Shown here in pieces: positions 1 to 9,262 of a DNA stretch of 64,000 nt (positions within the stretch are counted from its first letter, which is position 1; the number at the start of each line of letters is the position of its first letter). The stretch comes from Bacteroidota bacterium (GTDB taxonomy: Bacteria > Bacteroidota > Ignavibacteria > Ignavibacteriales > Ignavibacteriaceae). Under the pieces are notes generated by a model that saw only the letters and a list, made by a program, of their open reading frames with translations, ran no database searches and had not been told where the DNA came from. The translations under genes were made by a program, and so were the position numbers. The stretch lies in assembly GCA_021777835.1 (NCBI GenBank), contig JAJYDC010000001.1, positions 1 to 64,000 on the forward strand. Direction: 5' to 3'.

Positions 1-21
1 TCAATATTCAAGCTTTTTCTG

Positions 22-95
22 TGCACCTGTAGGGATTCGAACCCCAAACCTTCTGATCCGTAGTCAGATGCTCTATCCAATTGAGCTACAGGTGC
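22..95 (-). tRNA. tRNA-Arg (anticodon ACG)
   Basis: Read on the minus strand, the sequence folds as a full cloverleaf. It has a 7-bp acceptor stem (GCACCTG with CAGGTGC), a GCTC/GAGC D stem, an anticodon stem TCTGA/TCAGA with loop CTACGGA, and a T arm with loop TTCGAAT. The anticodon is ACG, read as arginine after A34-to-inosine editing. The discriminator is A and CCA is not encoded. It stands alone, transcribed away from dapA. Confidence 0.96.
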
Positions 96-184
96 AAATT
101 TAATTAACAAATATAATTATACTATACCTTAAGTCAAAAGATGGGTTGCTAAATCTGCTTCTTGAATGTACAGTTTGTGTCTAG

Positions 185-264
185 CCTTTCAAATAGTTTG
201 CTTATGAAGATATTTGATTAGTCCAATTCATTGATTTTGTTGCATTTACCTTTCAAAGAGTTTA
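185..264. repeat. Spaced direct repeat upstream of dapA
   Basis: CCTTTCAAATAGTTTG at 185-200 is repeated as CCTTTCAAAGAGTTTA at 249-264 (14 of 16 bases identical, 64 bp apart, about six helical turns). Both copies lie in the 210-bp leader of the lysine operon, the second 41 bp before the dapA start. A pair of regulator sites is possible; chance similarity in AT-rich DNA is also possible. No lysine riboswitch was recognised in this leader. Confidence 0.35.
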
Positions 265-305
265 TTTTTTAAAAATCAATTTTATAATTTATTTTAGGTA
301 AAAAA

Positions 306-1190
306 ATGTTTAAAGGCGTAGGAACTGCCTTATTAACTCCTTTCGACCGCGAACATAATGTTGATTATTCTGCAATAAAAAGGATATCTAAACATCAAGT
401 CGATAACAATATTGATTCTATAGTAGTGCTTGGAACTACCGGCGAATCGCCTGTTATAAGTACTGATGAAAGAAAAAAAATCACTGAAGTTATAATTGAA
501 GCTACTAATCATAAGCCTGAAATAATTGTTGGTACGGGAACAAATGATACAAGAAAGGTTGTAGAACTAAATAAGATTGCTGAGGATCTTAAGTGTGATG
601 CTGTTTTAATCGTTAATCCTTATTATAACAAAGGCACTCAAGAAAGTTTAGTAGAACATTATAAATATATTTCAGAGCGAACATCTCTTCCTATTATATT
701 ATATAATGTACCTTCGCGCACCGGTATGAATTTGCATCCTGAAACTATAGTGAAAATTCATGAGACTTGTAAAAATGTTGTTGCTGTTAAGGAAGCTTGC
801 GGAAATATTTCACAGATTGCTCATTTAATTTCTATTAAACCCGATACACTTTCGGTGTATTCAGGTAATGATGATCAGACTTTGCCAATTATGGCATTAG
901 GCGGAATTGGAATCATTTCCGTTTTTTCAAATGCATATCCTGCGGAACTTAAAAGTATAACTAACGCAATACTTAGAAATGATTTCGTTTTAGCTCAAGA
1001 ACTTAACAATAAATATTTAAGTATGATGAATGCCTTATTTATTGAAACAAGCCCTTCACCTTTGAAATATGTAATGAATAAACTTGGCCTATGCGAAAAT
1101 ATATTGCGATTGCCTTTAGCTCCGGTGTTAAAGAAAACAGAAGCTTTACTTGATATAGAGATTGAGAAAATATCAAGATTGAAATTATAA
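306..1190 (+). CDS. dapA: 4-hydroxy-tetrahydrodipicolinate synthase
   Basis: DapA condenses pyruvate with aspartate semialdehyde, the first committed step of diaminopimelate/lysine synthesis in the cytoplasm. The 294-residue protein has the normal family length and a TIM-barrel pattern. GTTGES carries T44/T45, LYNVPSRTG carries Tyr133 and Arg138, and VAVKEAC carries the Schiff-base Lys162. The ATG follows TTTAGGT, a modest ribosome binding site. It opens a same-strand run with dapB, dapH, two aspartokinases and a deacetylase, so lysine/DAP synthesis is its clear role rather than another aldolase of the superfamily (NanA, KdgA). Confidence 0.96.
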   Translation: MFKGVGTALLTPFDREHNVDYSAIKRISKHQVDNNIDSIVVLGTTGESPVISTDERKKITEVIIEATNHKPEIIVGTGTNDTRKVVELNKIAEDLKCDAVLIVNPYYNKGTQESLVEHYKYISERTSLPIILYNVPSRTGMNLHPETIVKIHETCKNVVAVKEACGNISQIAHLISIKPDTLSVYSGNDDQTLPIMALGGIGIISVFSNAYPAELKSITNAILRNDFVLAQELNNKYLSMMNALFIETSPSPLKYVMNKLGLCENILRLPLAPVLKKTEALLDIEIEKISRLKL

Positions 1191-1856
1191 ATGACTAAAA
1201 GAAAAATTAAATATGGAATAATTGGTGTTTCGGGACGTTTGGGAAGCGAAGTAAAAAATGTTTTGAACGAAGCCGGTCATAATCTTGTTTTTCAGTATGA
1301 TGTTGACGGTGAAGTAATGACTGAGAGTCCTGAGGTTATAATTGATTGTTCACTACCAGATGTTTTTGAGAAGACGATAGTTTACCAGCATACATACAAA
1401 ACCAGTCTGATAGTTGCGACAACAGGTTTATCAGAGCAACAACTAAAGTCATTGAAAAGTATTTCTGAAGAATATCCTTTAGTCCAAAGTTATAATTATT
1501 CAATTGGTATTCAAGTAATGTTAAAGCTTTCCGAAATGGCTTTCGATAAGTTGAAAGATTGGGATATTGAAATTACTGAGACGCATCACCGTTTCAAAAA
1601 AGATAAGCCGTCAGGAACAGCGAAAATGATTCAAGAGGTAGTTAAAGAGAAAAATGTTAACATTTCATCGTTAAGACTTGGAAACGTTGCGGGTGATCAT
1701 ACAATTAGTTTTGGAGGTTTAGGGGAAGTATTATCAATAACTCATAGTGCTACTTCAAGAAGGACTTTTGCGGAAGGTATTCTTAAGTCAGCTGAGTTCA
1801 TTATCAATAAAGATAAGGGGTACTATTCTTTTACTGATGTAGTATTTGGAAAATAA
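1191..1856 (+). CDS. dapB: 4-hydroxy-tetrahydrodipicolinate reductase (short form)
   Basis: DapB reduces the DapA product to tetrahydrodipicolinate with NAD(P)H. The Rossmann fingerprint GVSGRLG lies at residues 12-18. The catalytic stretch THHRFKKDKPSGTA (131-144) holds His132 and Lys136 by alignment with the E. coli enzyme. At 221 residues it is about 50 shorter than the E. coli type, resembling the compact forms known from Thermotoga-like bacteria. Its ATG directly follows the dapA stop codon with no gap, which suggests translational coupling. Confidence 0.94.
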   Translation: MTKRKIKYGIIGVSGRLGSEVKNVLNEAGHNLVFQYDVDGEVMTESPEVIIDCSLPDVFEKTIVYQHTYKTSLIVATTGLSEQQLKSLKSISEEYPLVQSYNYSIGIQVMLKLSEMAFDKLKDWDIEITETHHRFKKDKPSGTAKMIQEVVKEKNVNISSLRLGNVAGDHTISFGGLGEVLSITHSATSRRTFAEGILKSAEFIINKDKGYYSFTDVVFGK

Positions 1857-1872
1857 ATAATTGAAAGATTAA

Positions 1873-2571
1873 ATGGACTCATACGAAGTTATAAATTACA
1901 TAGCTAACTCAAAGAAGAAGACTCCTGTTAAAGTATATCTTCAAGGTACTTTGGATAAGATTGATTTTACAGGTTTAGATTTTTTCGGTAATAGCGAGTT
2001 TGGTATTCTCTTTTGTGAGTATGAAAGTTTTCAAAAATTATACGAAATAAATAGATCATTCATATTAAAATATAGAACGGACGTTGATAGGAGGAATTCT
2101 GCAATTCCCTTAGCAGACTTAACAAAGTATAATGCGAGAATTGAACCCGGTGCTGTTATTAGAGATTTAGTAGAAATTGGCGACAATTGCGTTATCATGA
2201 TGGGCTCGGTATTAAATATTGGCGCTGTAATAGGGGAGAAGACGATGATTGATATGAATGTAGTTGTCGGGGGAAGAGCGATAGTAGGTAAAAATTGTCA
2301 TATAGGTGCCGGAACTGTTTTGGCAGGTGTAATAGAGCCGCCAAGTGCAGAGCCGGTAATTGTTGAGGATGATGTTTTAATCGGCGCTAATGCAGTTGTA
2401 CTGGAAGGTGTACGAATTGGAAAGGGATCAGTAATCGCGGCAGGATCAGTAGTTGTTAAAAACGTGGAGCCATTTTCTGTTATGGTTGGAGTGCCGGCAA
2501 AGATGATTAAAAAGGTTGATGAGAAAACAAAAAGTAAGACTCAGCTTATAGATGATTTGAGGAAACTGTGA
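1873..2571 (+). CDS. dapH: Tetrahydrodipicolinate N-acetyltransferase
   Basis: DapH acetylates tetrahydrodipicolinate using acetyl-CoA and so commits the cell to the acetylated DAP branch. The 232-residue protein has an N-terminal helical DapH-type region (about 1-85) followed by left-handed beta-helix hexapeptide repeats (about 90-205), with features such as [20 protein letters not shown] and IGAGTVLAG. Length and the N-terminal domain favour DapH over the succinylating DapD. A deacetylase in the same operon supports the acetyl branch. The matching N-acetyl-DAP aminotransferase is not in this window. Confidence 0.93.
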   Translation: MDSYEVINYIANSKKKTPVKVYLQGTLDKIDFTGLDFFGNSEFGILFCEYESFQKLYEINRSFILKYRTDVDRRNSAIPLADLTKYNARIEPGAVIRDLVEIGDNCVIMMGSVLNIGAVIGEKTMIDMNVVVGGRAIVGKNCHIGAGTVLAGVIEPPSAEPVIVEDDVLIGANAVVLEGVRIGKGSVIAAGSVVVKNVEPFSVMVGVPAKMIKKVDEKTKSKTQLIDDLRKL

Positions 2572-2584
2572 CCGGAATTTTATT

Positions 2585-3799
2585 GTGAGCATTGTAGTTC
2601 AAAAATATGGCGGCAGCAGCGTAGCGGATGCTGATAAAATTAAGTCAATTGCAAAGAAGGTCTATGATGTTAAAAAATCAGGCAATGATGTTGTAGTTGT
2701 TGTATCAGCTATGGGGAAGACTACAGATTCGCTAATAGAATTGGCGAAATCAATTTCTAGTAATCCTCAGAAGCGCGAAATGGATATGCTGCTAAGTACA
2801 GGTGAGAGAATAACAATGTCGTTGGTATGTATTGCATTGAATGAATTAGGTATTGAATCAATATCATTGACGGGTTCGCAAGCAGGAATCATTACAAACG
2901 ACCGTCATAACGATGCAAGAGTAATTGAAGTTCGTCCTTTTCGAGTGCTAGATGAATTAGCGAATGATAAAGTTGTAGTTGTCGGCGGATTCCAGGGAGT
3001 AAGTTATAAGAGAGACATTACTACACTTGGCAGAGGCGGGTCAGACACATCGGCGGTGGCACTTGCAGCAGCCTTAAATGCAGAAAGATGTGAAATTTAC
3101 TCAGACGTTGATGGTGTTTATTCATCGGATCCTTCGGCAATAAGTGAAGCGCTTCATTTGCCAGAACTTTCATACGAAATTATGCAGGAAATGAGTGAAG
3201 CAGGCGCGAAAGTGTTAAACGCTCAAGCAGTACAGTTTGCAAAGGAAGCTAAGATTGCTATTTACGCGAGAAAGTCTTCCGGCGGAGAAAAGGAAACGAT
3301 TGTTAGGCTAATGCCGGCAGGCTTATCCAAAGGTGTTAAAGCAGTTGTTCATGAAAATGATTTAATTAGGTTGATTTTTACAGGCAGCAAAAACCAAAAG
3401 AATATTTATGAGTTTTTGAAACTGGCTGAAAAAGCACAATATAAAATAAAAGAATTAAACTATGCAACGTCCAGTAAAAAGGAAGGTTTAGGTAAAGCTT
3501 CAATAATAATTTCAGGGAAAAATATACTTGACAGTAAAGCATTTGAGTATGAATTAAGCAATAATGTCGGCGACGAAGTTTTAATCGAAAATGGATTAGG
3601 TGCTGTTTCTTTGATAGGCGATGGAATCAACAGTGATAATAAAATTATTATAGAATCATTAAATTTGTTAGTGGAAAGCAAAATAGAGGTGCTTGGAATT
3701 TCCACCACTTCATTCCGGATTACCTTTTTGTTATTAGGTAATTCGGTAAAAGATTGCACAAGAGTTTGTCACAAAAAATGGATAGAAGATATTTCGTAA
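2585..3799 (+). CDS. lysC: Aspartate kinase, copy 1 (divergent ACT region)
   Basis: Aspartokinase phosphorylates aspartate, the entry step to lysine, threonine and methionine. The kinase motif KYGGSSVAD is at residues 7-15, and [18 protein letters not shown] and the [11 protein letters not shown] segment follow. The C-terminal 130 residues hold two ACT-like units that are poorly conserved in the first and end in [13 protein letters not shown]. The start is GTG, 13 bases after the dapH stop. A second aspartokinase follows after 33 bases. The two share the kinase domain but differ in the regulatory half, so different feedback control is likely; this is inference. Confidence 0.93.
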   Translation: MSIVVQKYGGSSVADADKIKSIAKKVYDVKKSGNDVVVVVSAMGKTTDSLIELAKSISSNPQKREMDMLLSTGERITMSLVCIALNELGIESISLTGSQAGIITNDRHNDARVIEVRPFRVLDELANDKVVVVGGFQGVSYKRDITTLGRGGSDTSAVALAAALNAERCEIYSDVDGVYSSDPSAISEALHLPELSYEIMQEMSEAGAKVLNAQAVQFAKEAKIAIYARKSSGGEKETIVRLMPAGLSKGVKAVVHENDLIRLIFTGSKNQKNIYEFLKLAEKAQYKIKELNYATSSKKEGLGKASIIISGKNILDSKAFEYELSNNVGDEVLIENGLGAVSLIGDGINSDNKIIIESLNLLVESKIEVLGISTTSFRITFLLLGNSVKDCTRVCHKKWIEDIS

Positions 3800-3832
3800 A
3801 CTAAAGAATAAAAACAAGACTGTTATAGAGAA

Positions 3833-5023
3833 ATGAAAAATATTATAGTTCAAAAATACGGAGGTAGTTCAGTAGCTGATTCTGAAAAGCTGAAAAAGGT
3901 TGCTGAGAAAATCGCTAAGAGGATTAAGCAGCAGTTTAAGCTTGTTGTAGTTGTTTCGGCAATGGGAAAGACTACTGATAATTTAATTAAGCTTTCAAAG
4001 GAGATTTCGATTAATCCTGCTCCAAGAGAATTAGATATGCTGCTAACTACGGGAGAACAGGTATCTGCATCATTGCTTGCGATTGCTTTAAACGATATTG
4101 GAGTGAAGTGTAAATCACTTAATGCATTTCAGGCAGAGATATTGACGACCGGAGATTTTAATCAAGCGAGGATTAAAAACTTAAAAGTTAAGAAGATCAA
4201 GGATCTTCTTAAAGACGATGATGCAGTTATAATAACTGGGTTTCAGGGAATAACTGAAGAGGGTGAGATAACAACATTGGGGAGAGGCGGGTCTGACACC
4301 TCTGCTGTAGCACTTGCAGCAGCCATGAGCGCGAAATGCGAAATTTATAGTGATGTAGCCGGTATATTCACGACCGATCCGAGGATACACCCTGGAGCTA
4401 AGAAATTAAAATACATTACCTATGACGAGATGCTAGAAATGTCCAGTTTAGGCGCCAAAGTTCTGCATAGCAGATCGGTAGAAATTGCTAAGAAATTTGG
4501 TATAACAATTTATTGTGGTTCTACTTTTTCAGAAGAGGAAGGAAGTTACGTTATGAAAAAAAATATTGAGCAGCCGGTTGTTTCCGGATTAAGTGTTATG
4601 GATAATCAAACACAAGTTACATTATCAAATCTTCCGCTTGATTATACACTTGTTCATCAGATTTTTGAAAAGGTGGCAAAGGAAGGGTTGAATGTTGATA
4701 TGATATCTATCATTAGTAATGGGGGATTAAACATTTCCTTTACTGTAATAGAAGATAAAAAGGCTCATATTTCCAAAGCGCTATCGCAGATTCTAAAAGG
4801 GATGAAAGACTTGAATATTAATTATAACTCCGGATACTCGAAAATTTCAATTGTAGGAATAGGTATGAAATCGAGCAGCGGTGTTGCGGCAAAATATTTC
4901 AAGGCACTTGCCGGGATTCCGGTTAAACTTGTAACAACATCAGAGATTAAAATTTCCTGTTTAGTTGAAGAAAAATATAAAGAAAAAGCTGTTAAGGCTT
5001 TGATTAATACTTTTGAGCTTTAA
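3833..5023 (+). CDS. lysC: Aspartate kinase, copy 2 (canonical LysC type)
   Basis: This 396-residue paralogue of the preceding gene starts with KYGGSSVAD (residues 8-16) and carries [18 protein letters not shown] and SDVAGIFTTDPR. Its ACT region is canonical: NVDMISIIS in the first unit and GIPVKLVTTSEIKISCLV in the second, the segment that binds effector in LysC-type enzymes. It is therefore likely the feedback-inhibited form. It ends just before a strong Shine-Dalgarno sequence serving the next gene. Adjacent tandem aspartokinases probably arose by local duplication, although the ACT divergence shows it is not recent. Confidence 0.94.
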   Translation: MKNIIVQKYGGSSVADSEKLKKVAEKIAKRIKQQFKLVVVVSAMGKTTDNLIKLSKEISINPAPRELDMLLTTGEQVSASLLAIALNDIGVKCKSLNAFQAEILTTGDFNQARIKNLKVKKIKDLLKDDDAVIITGFQGITEEGEITTLGRGGSDTSAVALAAAMSAKCEIYSDVAGIFTTDPRIHPGAKKLKYITYDEMLEMSSLGAKVLHSRSVEIAKKFGITIYCGSTFSEEEGSYVMKKNIEQPVVSGLSVMDNQTQVTLSNLPLDYTLVHQIFEKVAKEGLNVDMISIISNGGLNISFTVIEDKKAHISKALSQILKGMKDLNINYNSGYSKISIVGIGMKSSSGVAAKYFKALAGIPVKLVTTSEIKISCLVEEKYKEKAVKALINTFEL

Positions 5024-5033
5024 TTTTTATCAT

Positions 5034-5046
5034 AGGTGAAGTTATT
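5034..5046 (+). promoter_or_regulatory. Shine-Dalgarno plus ATT initiation codon
   Basis: AGGTGA (5034-5039) is a six-base match to the anti-Shine-Dalgarno sequence and sits four bases before ATT at 5044. The frame is open from 5017 (TGA at 5014-5016) and contains no ATG, GTG or TTG upstream of essential domain residues. ATT is thus the best start for the deacetylase. The GTG inside the Shine-Dalgarno (5036) leads into another frame that stops after eight codons. Confidence 0.6.
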
Positions 5047-6147
5047 TCTCCACAAGAATTAAGACATATATTACATCAGAATCCGGAATTATCTTTTCAT
5101 GAATTTGAAACGACGAATCTTCTTAGGAAGTCGATTGAAGAATTAAAAGATAGTTCTAAACTAAAAATTCATTCTCCATATCGAACCGGGCTGTTAGTTG
5201 AGTATAAAGTAAATAATTCCGGTTACTTTCTATTTAGAGCAGATATTGATGCACTGCCGATAAAAGAAGAAAATCAAATTGAATTTTGTTCTAAGAATAA
5301 TTTTATGCACGCCTGCGGACATGACGTTCACACTTCAATTCTTTATAGTTTTTTGAATTATGTTTTAGAAAATAAAATTAAACAAAATATTCTTTTCCTT
5401 TTCCAGCCTGCCGAAGAAAGCGGAGGCGGGGCGATGGAGTTTTTTAAGACGGGGATATTCAACCAGTTCACAGTTACTAAGGCTTTTGCTTTGCATGTAA
5501 CGGATGAATATGCTAAAGGTACAATTGCAAGCACAAAGGGAGTGCTGTTTGCATCTTCACTTGAAGTTAATATAAGTTTTCAAGGTGTAAGTGCACATGT
5601 TGCCTTTCCTCAGGAAGGGAAGAATGCTTTTAATGCTTTAAGACTATTTCTAGATTCTGTAGAAAAAATTCCAAGGGATATTTCAGAGCCTTTTGTTTTT
5701 GGAGCCGGGAGAATTGATGCAGGCGAAATTAGAAATATTATTCCTGGGCAAGCAAAACTAGAGGGGACGATTCGTGGTTTGTCAAATGAGATGGCTCAAA
5801 AATTTTATGGAAGTCTAATAAATATACTTGAAGGAATTCAAACGATAACAGGAGTGAAATACAGTTGTGAAAAGGGTGCTAGTTACCCTGAAGTCATCGT
5901 TAATGAAGAAGTATATGATCAGCTTACCCCTGAACTTTCAAAAGAATTTAATTTTATTGATTGCGGCTATAAAATGACCGGAGAGGATTTTGGGTATATT
6001 TCGCATCAATATCCATCATTTATGTTTTGGCTGGGGACATCAAACGGAGTGAAGTTTGGGCTTCACAATCCAAGATTTCTGCCGGATGATTCTGTAATTG
6101 AGATGGGTAAAAAAGCTTTTGTAGCAATTCTAAAATCTATTATGTGA
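5044..6147 (+). CDS. N-acetyldiaminopimelate deacetylase (M20 family), probable ATT start
   Basis: This M20D-type metallo-amidohydrolase most likely removes the acetyl group from N-acetyl-LL-diaminopimelate, completing the branch opened by dapH. The metal-binding features are RADIDALP, then MHACGHDVH, then PAEES, and a late TGEDFGY. The first ATG in frame (5305) lies inside MHACGHDVH, so it cannot be the start: the 87 codons before it encode the conserved ISPQELRHILHQNPELSFHE N-terminus. From ATT at 5044 the protein is 367 residues, matching the family (about 370). An indoleacetyl-amino-acid or hippurate hydrolase is the alternative; the operon favours the DAP role. Its stop codon abuts the convergent rqcH stop. 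Confidence 0.82.
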   Translation: MSPQELRHILHQNPELSFHEFETTNLLRKSIEELKDSSKLKIHSPYRTGLLVEYKVNNSGYFLFRADIDALPIKEENQIEFCSKNNFMHACGHDVHTSILYSFLNYVLENKIKQNILFLFQPAEESGGGAMEFFKTGIFNQFTVTKAFALHVTDEYAKGTIASTKGVLFASSLEVNISFQGVSAHVAFPQEGKNAFNALRLFLDSVEKIPRDISEPFVFGAGRIDAGEIRNIIPGQAKLEGTIRGLSNEMAQKFYGSLINILEGIQTITGVKYSCEKGASYPEVIVNEEVYDQLTPELSKEFNFIDCGYKMTGEDFGYISHQYPSFMFWLGTSNGVKFGLHNPRFLPDDSVIEMGKKAFVAILKSIM

Positions 6148-7791
6148 TTATTCGTTAGTTAATAGCTCACAGCCTGAAGGGATCTCAGGTTTGACAAGTA
6201 AAACTTCCTCTTTAAGCAAAGCTACCTTTCCCGGTTCCATTCCCTTTTTCTTAATTACATATTTTTTAAATGTATAAGATACAGGGGCAGTACCTGAGGT
6301 TTTTGATTTACTGTAAAATGCTGCTAAGGAGGCTGCTTTTTTCAAAATACTTTTAGGCATTCCTTCTTTTGAACTCTGAACTCTCAATACAACATGAGAG
6401 CCGGACACACTTCTTGCATGGAACCAATAATCATTTTGTTTTGCAAATTTTACAGTTAACAGGTCGTTGCTAGCGCTATCTTTCCCGACGAAAACATTAT
6501 ATTTGCCTTCAATTAGAAAGTGCTTAAATTTATTTCTGATATCATCATGATCATCGCTCGATTCCTTCCCGGATAATTTTAATTCTTTCATAAGCATTTT
6601 CAGTTCATCTATAGTTTTTGACTTATTAAATCGTTCTTCAATGATTTTTAGTTTATCAAAGTTTGCTTTGAAAAATTTAATATTTTCTTTTGCAAGTTCA
6701 AACTTAATTCTTTCGCTTTTAGCTTTCTCAAAATAGTAGTCTACATTTTGTTTAGGAGAAAGGGTCTTTATTAATTTAATCTTAATCAAAAGATTATTTT
6801 TATAAACATCCTCTAGTTCAATAAACTCCATACCCTTTTTCATTACTGAAATATTTATCAGCAATAGATTACCTATCCTATTATATTCTTCTTCTTTAGA
6901 TTCCGATGATATTATTGACCGAGCATTATTCAGTTTTTCGGAAGTTCTTTCAAATTCTTTTGACAAATACTTTGAAATGGTCTTTTGAATATCATGATAA
7001 TCATCGTGGGTAAATTTGAATTGAAGAAAATAATTAAGTGCAGCTGCGACAGAATCAAATTCTTTACGTTTTGTGAAATCATTGTGGAATGAATTAATGG
7101 TTAATTCTGCATTACCAGAGGGCATATTACTAGTGTTACCATTAAAACAAACATCTAATTTATTTTCTAAAGCCTCTTCAATTACATTTTCTAAAATTAT
7201 GAAATCTACTAAACCTTTGACTAAACTGGCACGTTTCTTTGCTTCGTTTATTATTTCTTTACCCAAGAATGGGAATCGATTCTTTGCTTCAACGAAATAA
7301 TCGTTTTGATATTCAAAATTAAGTTCCGGTATATTTTTATTTGAAATAAAATTTGTATTACTAATCTCCTTCACAATTTCAGTTGTATATGAGTCTGTTT
7401 GTTTTTTAAAGAATTCAGCCCGGTTGTATTTATCTATAATAATTACATTTGAATATTTACCTCTAATAAAAAAATAAATAGAGGAATCTTCAAGATGAAT
7501 CCTTATTATTCTATCCGAAGCAGAGATTTCGAAGGAAACAATATTTGCAGGAATATAGTTTGAGAAGAAATCGATAGTATTTCTTTTAGCTCTCGAATAA
7601 TTATCGCGTATGGTTATGAATTCAAAGTGAGAAGAGGTTGAGATTTCGATAAATTTACTTTTGATTCCGTTTGATAATTCAAATAGAAGTTTCTCTTTTT
7701 CTTGGGTAAATGCGGAGATTATCCGGTATCCTTTAAGTGAAGCATTAGCTTCAAGGACAAAGCGGTTTAATATGAAATAATTTCTGAACAT
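6148..7791 (-). CDS. rqcH: Rqc2/RqcH-like NFACT ribosome quality control protein
   Basis: NFACT proteins bind stalled 50S-nascent chain complexes and recruit tRNA-Ala to add C-terminal alanine tails; older annotations call them fibronectin-binding (FbpA). The 547-residue protein has an N-terminal NFACT-N region, a central coiled-coil stretch (roughly 250-400) and a C-terminal NFACT-R domain (about 420-540) with NDYWFHARSVSGSHVVL. The length is typical. It is convergent with the deacetylase, and the two stop codons lie back to back with no spacer. Transcription is away from the POT transporter terminator, so it probably has its own promoter in the short 7792-7818 stretch. Confidence 0.93.
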   Translation of the reverse strand: MFRNYFILNRFVLEANASLKGYRIISAFTQEKEKLLFELSNGIKSKFIEISTSSHFEFITIRDNYSRAKRNTIDFFSNYIPANIVSFEISASDRIIRIHLEDSSIYFFIRGKYSNVIIIDKYNRAEFFKKQTDSYTTEIVKEISNTNFISNKNIPELNFEYQNDYFVEAKNRFPFLGKEIINEAKKRASLVKGLVDFIILENVIEEALENKLDVCFNGNTSNMPSGNAELTINSFHNDFTKRKEFDSVAAALNYFLQFKFTHDDYHDIQKTISKYLSKEFERTSEKLNNARSIISSESKEEEYNRIGNLLLINISVMKKGMEFIELEDVYKNNLLIKIKLIKTLSPKQNVDYYFEKAKSERIKFELAKENIKFFKANFDKLKIIEERFNKSKTIDELKMLMKELKLSGKESSDDHDDIRNKFKHFLIEGKYNVFVGKDSASNDLLTVKFAKQNDYWFHARSVSGSHVVLRVQSSKEGMPKSILKKAASLAAFYSKSKTSGTAPVSYTFKKYVIKKKGMEPGKVALLKEEVLLVKPEIPSGCELLTNE

Positions 7792-7818
7792 TTAATACAA
7801 ACATAGTTGAAATAAAAA

Positions 7819-7852
7819 TCCCCACCATACTTAATAAAAGTAATAGTGGGGA
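7819..7852 (-). terminator. Rho-independent terminator of the POT transporter gene
   Basis: TCCCCAC (7819-7825) pairs with GTGGGGA (7846-7852), and an inner TACTT/AAGTA stem extends the hairpin. On the minus strand the hairpin is followed by TTTTTATTTC. It lies 16 bases past the stop codon of the transporter at 7868. Confidence 0.87.
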
Positions 7853-7867
7853 AATTATTAATAAGTA

Positions 7868-9262
7868 TTATGCAACTCCGTGCATCATCTTTAGCAATAT
7901 CTTATAAAGTACAAAGAGTATAATAGAAGCTACTGCTGCCATAACAACAAAAATCATAAAGAATGAGGGCAAATCTTTCACTGCATAACCAAGGAGGTAA
8001 TGAATTGATGTTGTACCATTTTGGTTAATAGGATAAAGAGTACTTAATTGTCCGGCTAGCCAATCTGCGGCTGCATTAGCCAGAAACCAGACTCCCATCA
8101 GCATAGACGAAAATCTGATCGGAGACAGTTTTGTAACCATTGAAAGTCCTATTGGAGACAAGCTTAATTCACCAAAAGTGTGAAGAGTATATGCAGCAGT
8201 TAACCAGAGGGGGCTAACTAAAACACCTTGCTGAGCTATACCTCCACCTATTACCATTACTACATAGCCAAGTGCAAGAATCATTAATCCCATTGACATT
8301 TTAAGCGGTGAAGAAGGTTCCATATTCCTTTTGCCCAGACCTGTCCACATAAAAGCAAAAAGAGGTGCGGCAATAAAAATTATTATTGGATTTATTGATT
8401 GGAAAAAACTTGCAGGGATAACATAGTTGCCAAGCCATCCGACAACGCGGTTGGTCTGAGATTCGGCAAAAAATGTAAGAGAAACGCCGGCTTGTTCATA
8501 AGCAGCCCAGAAAAAGATCACAAAGAAAGACAGTATGAAAATAACGGCTATTCTTTGTTTTTCTATTTTCGTTAAAGGCTCATCCTTTACATAATCAGCG
8601 CTTTTTTTATCTCTTTTGGTAGGTATCATTCCAACAGGTTTACCATCCGGAGTGACAAGGTTTTTATCTTTGCCGAAGTAAAAAATAATTAATCCGAGTA
8701 TCATTCCAATGCCCGCTGACAAGAAACCCCACTTAAAGTCAGCAGGATTGCCAGTATCTCCGAGTCCGCCGCAAATTAATGGGGCTAAAAATGCGCCTAA
8801 GTTTATGCCCATATAAAAGATGGTAAATGCGGAATCTCTTTTATGAATTTCTTCTTCAGGGTAAAGGCTTCCGACCATAGTAGATATATTTGGTTTGAAG
8901 AAACCGTTTCCTACGATAAGGAGAGTCAAACCTAAAATGAAGAAAATTTCTGCAAAGCCATGGTTTGTAAATACCTGTCCGCTAAAGGCAAGAGCGAATT
9001 GTCCGAGAGCCATTAAAGCTCCACCGACAAAAATTGATTTTCTATTTCCCCAGTATCTATCTGCTACATAACCTCCAATAAGAGGAGTAAGGTAAACAAG
9101 TCCGGTATAATATCCATAAACCGAAGAAGTAAGCTCATGATTATACATAAGTGCTTTGATCATGAAAAGGGCAAGAATCGCTCTATTACCGTAGTAACTA
9201 AAGCGTTCCCACATTTCAGTGAAGAATAGGACGTAAAGTCCTTTAGGATGCTGCTTAAACAT
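7868..9262 (-). CDS. POT family proton-dependent peptide transporter
   Basis: POT (PTR2) carriers of the inner membrane import di- and tripeptides with protons. The 464-residue protein shows about 12-14 hydrophobic segments. The proton-coupling ExxER motif is at residues 16-20 (EMWER), the signature GNGFFKPNISTMVG is near 122, and the FYMGINLGAF motif is near 150. The ATG is preceded on the minus strand by AAGAGGT. It is a monocistronic unit with a clear terminator. Peptide import would fit a heterotrophic life on proteinaceous matter; substrate range cannot be read from the sequence. Confidence 0.93.
   Translation of the reverse strand: MFKQHPKGLYVLFFTEMWERFSYYGNRAILALFMIKALMYNHELTSSVYGYYTGLVYLTPLIGGYVADRYWGNRKSIFVGGALMALGQFALAFSGQVFTNHGFAEIFFILGLTLLIVGNGFFKPNISTMVGSLYPEEEIHKRDSAFTIFYMGINLGAFLAPLICGGLGDTGNPADFKWGFLSAGIGMILGLIIFYFGKDKNLVTPDGKPVGMIPTKRDKKSADYVKDEPLTKIEKQRIAVIFILSFFVIFFWAAYEQAGVSLTFFAESQTNRVVGWLGNYVIPASFFQSINPIIIFIAAPLFAFMWTGLGKRNMEPSSPLKMSMGLMILALGYVVMVIGGGIAQQGVLVSPLWLTAAYTLHTFGELSLSPIGLSMVTKLSPIRFSSMLMGVWFLANAAADWLAGQLSTLYPINQNGTTSIHYLLGYAVKDLPSFFMIFVVMAAVASIILFVLYKILLKMMHGVA

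Noticed and set aside
2585-5023. Aspartokinase duplication as an assembly artefact
   Set aside because: The two copies differ throughout in DNA and protein sequence, especially in the ACT half, so they are real diverged paralogues.
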